A stretch of DNA of 64,000 bases from Lepiota brunneoincarnata (GCA_023014365.1 JAEBUN010000002.1:3224001-3288000); one strand, 5' to 3'. Positions 9,928-20,860 are shown, counted from the first letter of the stretch. Numbers and translations are program-made. The notes: generated from the sequence alone by a model not told the origin.

Positions 9928-11961
9928 TCACTCAAGGTCTTCTAGAACAGACTCCGGATCCTGAGTCATCGGGAAAGCGAGGAAGAGAAGCGATTTGAGC
10001 TCCTCGAATTCCTCGTATGTCGGGACCCCCGGAAAGTTGTTGGCGAACTCAAAGAACGCCCAGACGTCTTCAAGGGAGTCGGCCATACCCATCTCTACAA
10101 AAGCCACGTCGTTACTGTCCAAGGCAGTCCTGGTAGCTTGCATCTCCTGGACGAATTGGTAAACTACACGGCGGTGGTGAAATGCCGAAGCCTCATAAGC
10201 GACGCGGTTCGCCTCCAGGCTGACCAAGCTAGAGGACACAACACGCGCGAACGCGGCCAGATCTAGAAAAATAAAGAGAATAAGAAAAGGGAAAAATAGT
10301 GAACAGAGAAACTTACGGTATTCACTGGTCAGTGAGGATGTGACCAGGACGTTCGCAACGCTGGCCGAAACCCGGGGATGGTCCGCGAAGGTACAAGGAT
10401 ACATAGTTGTACAAGTCGCAGCTGCGACACTTCTTACCCTTGCCCAGAGGCTCGCACTCCAACTTACGAGCAGTGCAAGAAGGACACCGAGACCGAGGTG
10501 GCACGTACTGGAGCAGATGTCAAAGCCGTCAGTAAGGAACCACAAGAAAACTTGGAGAACGTACCGAAAGCTGGCTAGCTGCCAGCAGCCTAGGAAAGTC
10601 CTCACAAAAGAGCGGGACTGGGTGCCGGTATCCATGGTCCCGAATAATTTCGGCCTCAGAGCGCCGAACGTGAGCCCGGGGAACGTATTGCTTCGTCCGC
10701 GTGTTGGAACTCTTCTTGGACGAAAGGACGCGTTGTTGACGCGACAGGCCAGCATGAGGGGACTCTTGAGGGATCTCCGGAACCACCGGGCTAGGCAAAC
10801 AAGAAAGGACGGGGGTCGGAGAAGCTAAGAACGCATCTTGAAAAACAAAAGTCGGTTCTTGAGGGGCAGGCAAAGGCTTCAGAAGGAGCTCCAAATCTGG
10901 CAAAGGAGAAATCTCCACGGCGCTTGCGGGAGACACGACTGGAGTGCCAGCTAAGTGAGGTGGTGATGGTGTTGGGCACCTAGGCAAAGCCAGCACATGT
11001 TGCCCATCCAGAGAAGAGGACCAGCTAAAGATTTTGAAGAGGTCGACTTGAGAGACCTCAGGGACTGGAGAACGCGATGACGAGTTAGAACCCGCCAGGA
11101 ATAAGGGGAGAGGGGGTGGCGTCGATGATTTCGCCCTCTGTTTGCCTTTAAGGGCAGCTGGTATACGTGCTAAAACAGAAGTCAGCGGAAAGAACAAATA
11201 TATCGTGAAAAATGACTAAGCTTACGCGTTGAAGTAGCAGAAGAGAGTACAGGGGAAGAAGGCCGGTTTGTTGAAGGGCCCGGCACCTCCAAACCTGATG
11301 CAATACCCAAGGGAGGGAGCACCAGCAAGTCTTCCTCGTCCAGGGTGCGCAGAGAGATGGCGAGAGGGGGCAGCGACATTGAACTGGACGAAGCCTCTGT
11401 GGATAATCCACCAGAGGGCCCGCCAACGGGGATACCTGACGAGGGTTCTGCGGAAAATCCGGCAGAGCGCTCGTCGGTTGGATTGCACAACGACGCGATG
11501 GAAATCATGTGTCTTGGCACTGGAGCGTACAAGGGAGAGGCCGGCGGAGGAGTTGGTTTGCGGGGCGGAGAGTATGGTGGAGGAGGGGTCCTTGCCACAC
11601 CCACCTGACGATTTCCACAAGCTCCTCGAGCTCCTCGCCCTCCTCTAGCCCTCCTAGTATGCAGTGCTGGTGGTTCCCATTGAGATAGGAGGTTGCGACG
11701 CACCAGGAGGTGAATAGTGAGACCTAAAAGTAGAGAAAACATAAGTAAAGACAACGAGAACAGGGGAAAACGCGACTTACGTTGCGCGATCAATGATGAA
11801 GGCATGCCTTGGGAAGCCGTTGAGGCGTTGCTCGGCCCAGGGTAGCCTGAAAACAGGTTAAGAAAACAGAGAAAACTGTAACTCAAACTCTACTTACTGG
11901 AAGAAGAGTCCAAGTCCTCCTCGTAGTGAGCACGTTTGCTGCTGCGCGTGTTTCTGTCCAT
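9928..11961 (-). CDS. Spliced antisense cargo gene 2 with a cysteine cluster
   Basis: The start ATG at 11961 opens a short acidic exon, followed by introns with GTAAGT donors and TTTTCAG/CTTTTAG acceptors near 11910, 11740 and 11190. The middle is proline- and serine-rich (low complexity). Near 10440-10490 lies a cysteine cluster, CPSC-x6-C-x9-CRSC, resembling zinc-knuckle/Zn-cluster motifs of fungal element-encoded proteins. The last exon (10262 down to 9928) is helical and acidic, ending LEDLE. One donor is GTAAGCTTAG (11225), inside a palindrome. The splice near the cysteine cluster is uncertain. A DNA- or RNA-binding role is inferred only from the cysteines. Transcription would start about 330 bp inside the 3' LTR. 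Confidence 0.6.
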
Positions 11962-12279
11962 TGTTGATAGAAGTGGGCATTAAAAAGTGAGTATGCGAGC
12001 AGGATAGACGAGTAAGAAGTGAGAGGGAGAATGAAAGAGATGAAACGAGACCTTGGGACATTTAAAAGACCCAATAACAAGATAAAAATTTAAGCTATAG
12101 CGACAAGAAGTTGATCTATACATTTAAACTTGGTGACATGACATCATTTTGAAATAAGCTTAGCGAAAATGCGCTACCCTCGAAGCTGGTGAACGTTCTA
12201 GACCATAGAGCGCATCAGAGAGACTCAGATACTGCGAATTTGAAGGAGATAATGACTGAGGACAGTCAGCAATTTGGTT

Positions 12280-12288
12280 AGGGGGAGA
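12280..12288 (+). other. 3' polypurine tract
   Basis: AGGGGGAGA lies directly before the 3' LTR start. It is the expected primer for plus-strand synthesis and fixes the element orientation as plus. Confidence 0.8.
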
Positions 12289-13588
12289 TGATACGCCAAT
12301 TTCACGCCTATACATGAATTCCGTACTCCGGAACGATTCTCTACATAGAATCATTGGCTATATCATTAAAGAACTCTATAGAGGATTGGTACTATATCCC
12401 GTAGTAGCCAGTTCAACCGAACTAAGGATATTCGAGCCTCGGAAGTGTTCAAACCAGCTCATTATCACTAAGCTTAGTGAACCAAGCTATCAGAATGCTC
12501 TCTGGAGGGATTCAGGGCTCTACATAGCCTATCGAGTATACCCCGGTCGCATCAAGGGACCTTACGAGCAGTTTTCTGATGAACCCGAATGTGTTTAAAC
12601 ATAAAAGAATGTACCTAGCGGCTGTCGCAGGCGTATTACGTCTATAGCGAGTTCAATAATGATGACCGGACCACGGAACGGAACGTCCAACGTTCGGGAG
12701 GCAATACCCGATGCCCAAAAACCTAGAAATATCAAAGACTCCTAATTAACGAGTGCTTTGGGGGTCCCGGCACTTCGGCATACTGCTTAACTGAGATTAA
12801 TTACAACGGATCAAGGAATTGTCCATCTGCTATACATTCCGATCATAATTGATCCGGAAACGTAACGCGCTCGCGTGGACGCAGAATAATGCAGACGAGC
12901 ACGGAACACGTCTGGCTGGATTGCCATTCATTAATCAGAGAAAAACCCATAACCCAGGGTGAGGTAGAAATGCTGCCAACCTTCCAAAATGTTCTACAGT
13001 GCCTGTAACAATTAAGCTTATTGTTTTCTATTTCATATTTACTATCTCCCGTATGTATCTAAACAATATAAATACGGTCGCACTTGTTCGTGAAGAAGCA
13101 AGAGGTCTCACCCCCGCTTCCACACGCAAGTCTGCGAGCCATGATCAAGAACAGTTTCAGAGGGCTATTTAGTGTGCGTCGTTAAGTGTGATTTCTTCGG
13201 TCGTCGACCAACCCAGAGACAGAGACAGAGACCAGAGTTCAGAGTTTAGAGTTCCAGAGTGTTAGAGACAGAGACAGAGACAGAGACCAGAGTTCAGAGA
13301 CCAGAGACCAGAGACCAGAGACCCAGCGCTTTGAATTGACAGGGATTGTCCTTTCATTGTTGCACCATACGGCTAAGATAACTTCAATGGCTGTTCGTTA
13401 ACCTCTAAAAACACTACTCTCTTGAATTTCGCTGTCAGAACGCACCCCCAGAACACCCTAAAAGACGAAACTGTTCATTATCTATATCATTCCACTTGTA
13501 TTAGCTTAAGCTTATCGAATTGCGGCTAAGCTTAGTGAAAACAAGCCCACTATCTATATTAAAATCAACGAAAGTTTCTACCTTTTCA
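12289..13588 (+). repeat. 3' LTR of the Gypsy element
   Basis: This 1300-bp direct repeat of 178-1478 has one base deleted (at the position matching 5' LTR base 867) and 15 substitutions. It keeps all four TAAGCTTA palindromes (12468-12477, 13013-13020, 13507-13514, 13526-13535). The right flank ATGG is the second target-site copy. Confidence 0.92.
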
Positions 13589-16021
13589 ATGGATGTTTTG
13601 TTCTACCCTCACGGCACCTGTGGCAGGTATCCAGACTTGCATGCCATTGCTTTCTTGGTCGAAACCCAGCCACCGGCCCTTTTCAGCATGGTCAGCCATT
13701 TTATTTACCCCTGGCTCATGCACCCAGCATTCCTCTCCCCATTCGCATACTGCTTGAAGATCTGGCTTCTTGCTGTACAGGACCTCGTAGGGTGTTGTTC
13801 CTGCAATCGCTTTTGTCCCTGTTCTGTTCATTAGCCACATGACATGGCAAACTCCTTCAGGCCACAGGTATTCTGGGAGACGAGCAATGTGGTTCATGGC
13901 TCAGAATCGTTCCATGATGGTGCGATTGCAACATTTGGCTATTCTATTGTGCTGGGGAGTATCATGCACGGTGAGCTTGATCTCTGTGCCTCGCGATCTG
14001 AGATACTGCTGAAAATCATTCCCAGTGTACTCTCCACCTCTGTCCAAATGTAGGGCCTTCACACAAGCTTGGAACTGCATCTCGCACCATGCCTCAAACC
14101 GTTTGTATGCGTCGAAGGTGTCAGATTTATTTGACAGGAAATCCACATGTGTCCATCAAGAATAATCATCGGTAAAGGTAACATAGTATTTACGTCCCCT
14201 TTGTGACTCTGTTTTGGCAGGTCCCCACACATCGGAGTGTATTTCCTGGGCAAAGCTAGTTGCCCCTGTGCCTTGCCAAGCCTTTGCGATTGGCTGCTGT
14301 GTTGATTTTGCAAATATACATGAATCGCAGGACAGGTTTGTGTCTCCATTGGAGTCTAGTCGTAAACCGATCACCATTCCTTCATGTAGAAGTCTTTTCA
14401 CATTTGCTGGTGCGATGTGGCCAAGCCATTGATGCATCTTGTCAAGAGTGAGTGTCTCACAGACAGCATTCACCTCAATTTCTCCTTCCCTGACATGTTT
14501 GTATAGGGCTGCTTGGTTTTGTGGGATCTCGGCTATTTTGTTTCCACCCGGTTCATGTATAATACATCTGCCATTTGCAAATGTGACCATATATCCAGCT
14601 TCGTTGAGTCATCCAATGGATATGAGGGTGTACCCAGCCTCAGGTGAGTACAGGACCTTGGATAAATGCAGTTTGAGGTGGTACTGCCATTTGGTAAGTC
14701 AAGGATTATATCGCTGATCCCAATCATGCTGAAACTCTGTTTATTGGCAGCCTTTAGGGGTCGAGGGGGGATGCTCTGCAGTTTTACGAAGGCATCTCAA
14801 TATGGTGAGATATGCCTGGATGTCCCTGAATCAAATAGTTTGATGTGCGTATGGAGGTTCTGTTCTTGAACCCACCCTGTGAAGACTTCATTGTCTTCGG
14901 AGGTGGTGTAGACCTCTTCTAGTAGGTCTGTCTCTTCGAAATCGGGGAGATCTTCTAATTTGCTTACTTCTATTGTAGCAACAATTGGAATGCCCCAGTC
15001 GGCATTGTCATCCATGATCTCGATCTCATCATCCATTTCCACCATCAGGGCTTCATCCTCAAAGTCATCCATGACTGCATTTACGCTCACTGGTTTAGGT
15101 TTGGGTGCTTCCTTTTTTGAAGCTTCGGGTGCTGACTTTTCTGCTCCCCCTTCTTTCTCTGGTTTGCAACACTCATAGGTGTAATGGCCTGGGATTCCAC
15201 AGTTGTGGCACTTCCCCTTTTTGAAGTTCCTCTTTCCTGAACTCTTCTGGCTGCCTCCCTCGACATTCATGGCTTCATCACCATCATTTTTGGTAGGACC
15301 CTTTGGTTTGTTGCTTCAACATCGGTCCCACTCGTCACAGATCAGGATGATCAAGATTTCAGGGTCTATTGTGAAGGAAGGGGCAGCATGGACACAAGTG
15401 AAGGATAGTTGTGCTGAGGCATATGATGCCAACCAGTGAGGTAGGGAACCTATGACCGTGCTTCTGTAGTCATCATCACTGATGGTGACTCCAACTGTTG
15501 ACAGCTCGACATGTTTTGCACATAAATTGTGTAGGAAGGCTCGGACATCTCCATGTTCAGGGCACTGTGCTGCCATGAACTTGTGTCGCAGTCATGCCTG
15601 TGAGAAGGCACCCTTGTAGGTGTATTCCTGTTTCACCTGGTCCCACATGTTTTTGACAGTGATTACATGGGCAACTATCATGAGGGTGGAGTTGGGCAAC
15701 TGCTGGATGAGTAGGGCACACGCGACGCATTCGTCACGGTCCCACTTCTCAACCATTTCAGCTGTGATAGGAGATGGGGTTGTGGTGGGTGTCTGTCCCT
15801 GTGTGGTCGTGGCAGCAGCTGTCATGTCTGGCAGCTGGGGGCGCATCTCAGTACCATCAAAATGGCCCCAGAGCCCCTTGCCCTGGATGGCTGCTTCGAA
15901 CCTGAGCATGAAGATAGCCCAGTTCGATCCTGCTGGGTCAAGTTTCAGAACGGAGGAAGGGAGAATGTCTGATGTTGCAGAGCTCATTGTGTAGATTTAG
16001 CAACGGTCAGGGCCCATAACC
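13589..16021 (-). pseudogene. Decayed Copia gag-protease-integrase region
   Basis: Start ATG is at 15987. In order: a Gag domain (residues 1-130); a CCHC knuckle, CHNCGIPGHYTYEC, near 15200; an acidic spacer; a protease motif LFDSGTSRHIS near 14810; the pre-integrase zinc region with HQWLGH near 14420; and an integrase core with HSDVWGP and LDRGGEYTG, until the Gypsy insertion interrupts it. Six in-frame stops are all TGA (15592, 15316, 14797, 14609, 14156, 13901) and sit where Arg would be expected. One frameshift lies near 14680, most simply a 1-base loss. The PBS region GGTTATGGGCCC lies just right of the ATG, at 16010-16021. The element is dead. Confidence 0.88.
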
Positions 16022-16200
16022 TGTAAGAATATAAGACTCAGTCACTTGTTATACACACGAGTACTATATATTAGCTAACCTGTAAGAATATAAGACTATG
16101 AACATAAGCTTAACATAAGTATAGTGGATGTAAACGTGGATGCTCACCTCAGTCACTCGTTATACGCACGAGTACTGAGGAAAGCCTAGCTACGTGTCCG
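16022..16200 (-). repeat. Copia 5' LTR (outer boundary not fixed)
   Basis: Read on the minus strand, the LTR ends ...TATATTCTTACA just before the PBS-like GGTTATGGGCCC. A 22-bp unit, TAACCTGTAAGAATATAAGACT, occurs at 16017-16038 and again at 16076-16097. A second unit around CAGTCACTYGTTATACRCACGAGTACT occurs at 16039-16065 and 16151-16177. The two copies of the second unit differ by CpG versus TpG/CpA changes. The start could extend beyond 16200. One TAAGCTTA lies at 16105-16112. Confidence 0.5.
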
Positions 16201-16249
16201 TATGCCAGGTAACCGAAGTTTTACTGAATGGGAATAGAAATAAAATAGT

Positions 16250-18780
16250 AAATAAATTGCGAGATCGCGATTTGCACAAGTAGGGTCCATGTCCAAATAG
16301 AGACTAACGAGAGAGTCCAGCCGACGTCATGTCGACTGTCCACTGGCTTGTAAAATTCCTACAACTGATTTGTCGTACCATGAATAAAACAGTGATGACT
16401 CTTTGAACTGTGCAAAAGGGTTCGATGGGGCCATAAAGTGGGTGATTCAAGCTGACATCTCCAATGGGAAGACTCTTGAAAGCCGTTGTTAGCGTCTTAT
16501 TGCCATCTTCGGAGTTCATTCTGATGACCTTTCGCAGCTGTATGAATATAAGATTGGCTGGAGAGAGTTACTTGAAAGGGTGACGTGTTGGTTTTAAGCT
16601 GCACCTTGTATGGTTTGGGGGTGCAGTAACTCAAAGCGATGTGTGGTGTTTATGGCTACGGACCAGGTCCCCAATGCTCGGCATGTGATCGAGTATATAT
16701 CCTTCCGTATTCATGACCTGAAGGCCGCGGTTTGGGGATGGTGCTTTGGTCATGCTCGGTGTGATGTGATGGTTTCTTGGCTTTAACTGATAGTAGGTTT
16801 CATGCACGGGGGAAATAACTATGCATGTATCCTTCTTGGACTGGTATGGCCACACCTTCACCTTGATTATAGTATGACCAAAAAGACCTTGTTCTGCAAG
16901 CCAAGATCAAAAATAGCATAGCAATCCAAACATGGCAAAAGTTCTACGGTCCCAGTCCCATGTTTCCCTGAAGAAAACGCCATGGGGAATCCCATGAAAG
17001 TCTCCAGGAAATCACCCTAACACGTGGTACGCTCATAAAGGAACTGAGGGCGCAGTTGACAAAGTAGCTGTTCGGCGTTGGATTGGAACCGGAGAACTGT
17101 ATATATACTGCACTTCTATGATAACGGTTTGGCCATCTGTCATTGACAGGTTCCACCCACCGTCCATCCGACGGACTGCCTATCCCCGGTCCAGCATGTA
17201 GCCATTTATCGTCTTTTTGGATTAGCTGTATTCAGTGCCACAAATCACGTCTCAATATATCATATGAGTATATACCATAAATCAGCTGGCCACAACCGTG
17301 CTGACAACTCATGCTCAGGAGTTGGAAGAACCTGCAGATTTGTCAATCGAGGGATAAGATACACGTATGGTCCGTCGACGATGGTAGTACTCGTGGGGTT
17401 ACTGACTTTGACTCGACTCGCGTGCATCACAAAGGAAAAGATCAGATAAAGCTTCGGCACACCCGCCATTTGAGACGTCAGCTCTCATCGCGTGCACCAC
17501 AAAGGGAGAGGTTAGATAAAGCCTCGGCACACTCTCCATTTGGGCCGTCGGCTCTCCAGCCTTGCGGAAAAGAAGTCCAAGTCTCCTCACAGGATCGCTC
17601 TTGTATGGTAATTGTTGACAGTACATTCGAGTTGTCAGGCTATGACACCACCACGCAACTGCAGACATTCCATGCATTATGTCCAGTGTTTCTGTCATCT
17701 CCGCTGTGAAACTTGCAAGGTGGTTCATAAGATCCAGAAAGGTTTGTGGAATAGGATTCAATTCCTCATCAGAACACTCGCACCTCGCATCAAGCTGGCA
17801 AGCTGGAATGGATTACCCAACCAGAATCTTCTAATCTGCAGAGGAGAATCCAGCATCCCATCGGTAAAGGGGACGAATTCGAAATAGGGATGTTTGTTCA
17901 CTGAAAATAAAATAAAAACACACGACTACTTACAGAAACAACCTCTTCGCTTTTGACCTATATAATATAATAGCTGTTAGCCCAATCAAGTCTAACAACG
18001 TTTGCATAAGAGACCTACGTTTGGCATTAATGACGAATTCTCACGTTTGTTCCCCAATAGAACTCGCCATCTCCTTAGTGGAGGCCTATTATTGACGTCT
18101 ACTGATTCTGATGCACACGGCTAACCGTTCATCCTTTCAATCAAGGAATTACTTCAATTCTCGCTTTCAGCGAGGGTATTCCAGGTTAGCTGTCCACAGC
18201 TTCCGCATGGAAGTTCCCAAGTGCATGAGTCGGCTGGTTGTAGAATTCTTGACTTCTTGTTCATGGAACAGGGTGGCTAGTTATCATGTGATCTTGATAT
18301 GGGTGAAACCGGGTGAGGACCTCGGAAAGTCACTCACTACTGCCATTATATTACATCCTGGTAGTGATAAGCACTGAGAATTACCGCCGTTAATGTTGAT
18401 CAGCTGCATAACTGATTCTCTGGTAGAGGCGCAAAGCGGTGGGTTTCGCCGCCCCACTGACAACGCACCCTCGACACTTTGCCGAATATATCGGAATCCA
18501 CCATGCTGTCAGAATCCTTTCTCATTCCTTGATTAATCTGAGCTGGAATACTGGAACACGCTCCACGATCCGTCTCGTAAATCAGTGGAATAATGTACTA
18601 TGGGTCGGCAAGGCAGGGTCCCCAAATCCAGGAATCTGCATCGATGTGCACATGAAAAGCTGGAAGTCTTTCGCCTGCAATTTTTTCAGATTCCTTCGAG
18701 CCCGCGCTATCAAAATTTGGTGGACCCTGGAACTTTCAAGATTTGCCCCAGATTACCCTGTTTGAGGGTCCAGGTATTTG
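16250..18780. other. Unassigned, probably decayed coding sequence
   Basis: Only short minus-strand frames occur (16304-16519, 16631-16861, 16944-17156, 17260-17469, 17399-17761). Several look protein-like but are broken by stops and frame changes. I do not recognise the family. A direct repeat of about 70 bp lies at 17419-17558. No RNA gene was seen. Confidence 0.4.
17419..17558 (+). repeat. Tandem duplication of about 70 bp
   Basis: Two adjacent units begin CGCGTGCAYCACAAAGG and end CGTCRGCTCT, with several substitutions between them. They lie inside the unassigned region and keep phase with its minus-strand frames, so they may be a duplicated piece of a lost exon. Confidence 0.7.
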
Positions 18781-19042
18781 GTGCACCTACAGAATATAAT
18801 TCCCTCGACATGCGCATATCCTACTGAGAGGTGTTGCCCAGAATTGGATCGGCAGGTTGGTCTCAACCCAGATCGGGCCCTGGGTCTGATCGGTGACCTT
18901 TGAGGGATGTAGTCGGGGTCCTATTTGAACATGTTTGAACATTGGATGCCAGTACGGAACATGTACTGTACATACCTCTAAATAGGACATGGATTTGACA
19001 AGTGCAATGCAGGTTTTTGGGGTTAGTATGGCCGGAGAAAAG

Positions 19043-19051
19043 GTATATAAA
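19043..19051 (+). promoter_or_regulatory. TATA box of the small five-exon gene
   Basis: GTATATAAAT lies about 100 bp before the start codon at 19148, followed by a pyrimidine-rich leader, as in many highly expressed basidiomycete genes. Confidence 0.6.
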
Positions 19052-19147
19052 TGCCCTCAGTTGTCTTTATATCTCCAGCTCCCTAGCCTCCCAACCCTCT
19101 TTGCGAAGTGAACCTTTTCAACGCCTCTCACATCCTGCCACATCACC

Positions 19148-19812
19148 ATGACTGTAACATACACTATCATGAACGTCCACACGAAATATTATCTCACCAC
19201 TCAGGGAGAAAGCCCCGGCAACGAGATCACGACGGCCAATGGTGTGGATTCTCTTCCTCCCAATACCGTGCGTGCCATCCGCTAGGAGTAGTTCCAGTAT
19301 CGCGATTAACCCATTTTTCGCCCAGATTGTAAATCTTAGTCAGCGCCCCGGGCCTGCCCGCACTGTTGTCACCATTACTGGACCCAGCGGCTGTTTTGTC
19401 GCGTTTAAAGTCAGTCCACGGCATTAATATTCCACACCCGGGTGGAACTTCTCTTACTAAAGTTGCACTTAGGATTCTGGCCCGGGCAGTCCGCTTATTT
19501 GGTCCGACCAGAGATACCAGTGGGTAGTCAGCCAGACTGCTGAAAATACCTACGAGTAAGTTGCTCCGCGGAATGGATATAGTATACACGTGGTTGATCA
19601 CTGCTTTGTGCTGCTCCTAGAGTTTCGCCTGACGCCGGCCAAGACCTTTACTGGTACGATAAGTTTGGGATTGGAACAATCGTAAGTAACTCGGTGTTTC
19701 TCAGAGTTTCCGCCAAATGGTTGAATAACTTTTGCTTGGGCACTAGTTCGTAGTCGAGCCTGGAGAGAACATCCAGCCCCCTCACGGCTACTTTGTTTTT
19801 ACCTTCATGTGA
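19148..19812 (+). CDS. Small five-exon protein, possibly a beta-trefoil
   Basis: Exons 19148-19267, 19326-19409, 19473-19555, 19621-19681 and 19747-19812 sum to 414 nt (137 residues), in frame across every GT-AG intron. No signal peptide is seen: it begins MTVTYTIMNVHTKYYLTTQG. Tyr/Val-rich strands and a QRYQWVVSQT segment suggest a beta-strand fold like the trefoil lectins or mycocypin-type protease inhibitors, but this is a weak inference from texture. A TATA box and a CT-rich leader precede it. The gene looks intact, although the surrounding 10 kb is decayed. Confidence 0.6.
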
Positions 19813-20029
19813 TTGAGTACTTATCAATGTCGGTTATGGCGCGAGTTTCGTTGATGACTCCAGCTTCCAAGTTCATGTGTGATTGATTCGTTGTACTATA
19901 AAGATAAAGCAGTTCAGAATCCTCGAAAATAAACTCGATTGTGTTGTACGTTTCAACTGTCTGAATGCTGTTTTCCCCCACCCCGACCACCACCGACTTT
20001 ATGTCGTTCCGGCACAATCACCGTCTGAT

Positions 20030-20660
20030 ATGGAAGAAACAGGTGACCACCGTTACATCCCCCATTGTAGCTTCATACTTCGTTGAGGACACTCGACCAC
20101 CTGTCAGTAAGTCACAGGTGTCTGGCCGCATCCATGAGCATATGGGGTGTAATGGGCGTCGGGTTGTCACTTTCTCAGTTTCCGCGCTTTTTTCCGTGTC
20201 AGAACGAGAGTAATTGGAGGAGCTGACCTTGCCTGGCAAAGTTTGGGTCGGATCCTGCGAGCAGCACTTTCCTGTCATATTGTCATTTGCAAGTACATAA
20301 GTCGAACTAAGTTGTAAAGCATGCACCCCTTTGAGGTTGATGTCGCAGTAGGACGGTACACCCTGGCAATTTCTGTTGTTGGCATTCCTTTATTGCTGAT
20401 CCGTTGGCCAACCGGGGCGTCCAGAGAATGAATTAAAGGAGTCAGACTGCAAAAATGCAATGGGTCAATTCGGCCACTAGCACAGTTAGTAGCACATATC
20501 CTGACTTGATAGGATTATCGGAATTTGAATTGTTACCCATAGGATTTCAAACAGAGCTTATATCAGAAAACCCAGTCCGCACCCCGTTAACGATCACAAC
20601 CTTTCCGTTGGGCATTGTCAAGGTGGTTACCCGGCTGCTTGTGTAGCCGAGCAATCCACC
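20030..20660 (-). pseudogene. Rotted second glyoxal oxidase copy
   Basis: Minus-strand blocks align by eye with the intact gene at 22761-24913. They include a MPNGKV/VNG block near 20600, with TGA and frame breaks, and an [20 protein letters not shown] block near 20380, where the intact copy has [20 protein letters not shown]. The Tyr-His copper-ligand pair seen as MYH in the intact copy is VYR here. The N-terminal half is missing. The matching 5' flank survives at 21420-21740, so the two were once tandem copies. Confidence 0.75.
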
Positions 20661-20860
20661 TCTCCATAACGAACTTTGGACGAACCTTAACAAAACACTG
20701 GTACGACGAATCCCCCAAAAAGGCAATATTTATGTTTCGGATCAAAATATTCTGGATCAACAATATCCCCCCTGATTTGACTCTCCTCTCTCAACCCCTC
20801 GGAAGTGAAATCGAACACTGCCAACAGAATAGGCTGGATTATAGGACATTTAAATGAACG

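Larger units (their letters stand above)
178..13588 (+). mobile_element. Full-length Gypsy-type LTR retrotransposon, 13.4 kb
   Basis: Two direct repeats of 1301 and 1300 bp with TG...CA ends bound the element, and a 4-bp target duplication (ACGG/ATGG) flanks it. A polypurine tract abuts the 3' LTR. Contents in order: inverted gag (minus), protease ORF (plus), reverse transcriptase-RNase H-integrase ORF (plus), then two spliced minus-strand genes. Domain order RT-RH-INT marks Ty3/Gypsy. No conventional TGG-starting primer-binding site follows the 5' LTR, perhaps because that region is inverted. The LTRs differ by about 15 substitutions and one indel, so the insertion is fairly young. It lies inside the Copia pol of the older element. 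Confidence 0.9.

Noticed and set aside
13589..16021. TGA codons read as recoded sense codons
   Set aside because: The intact genes in the window do not need TGA as sense, and all these sites fit decay of CGA.
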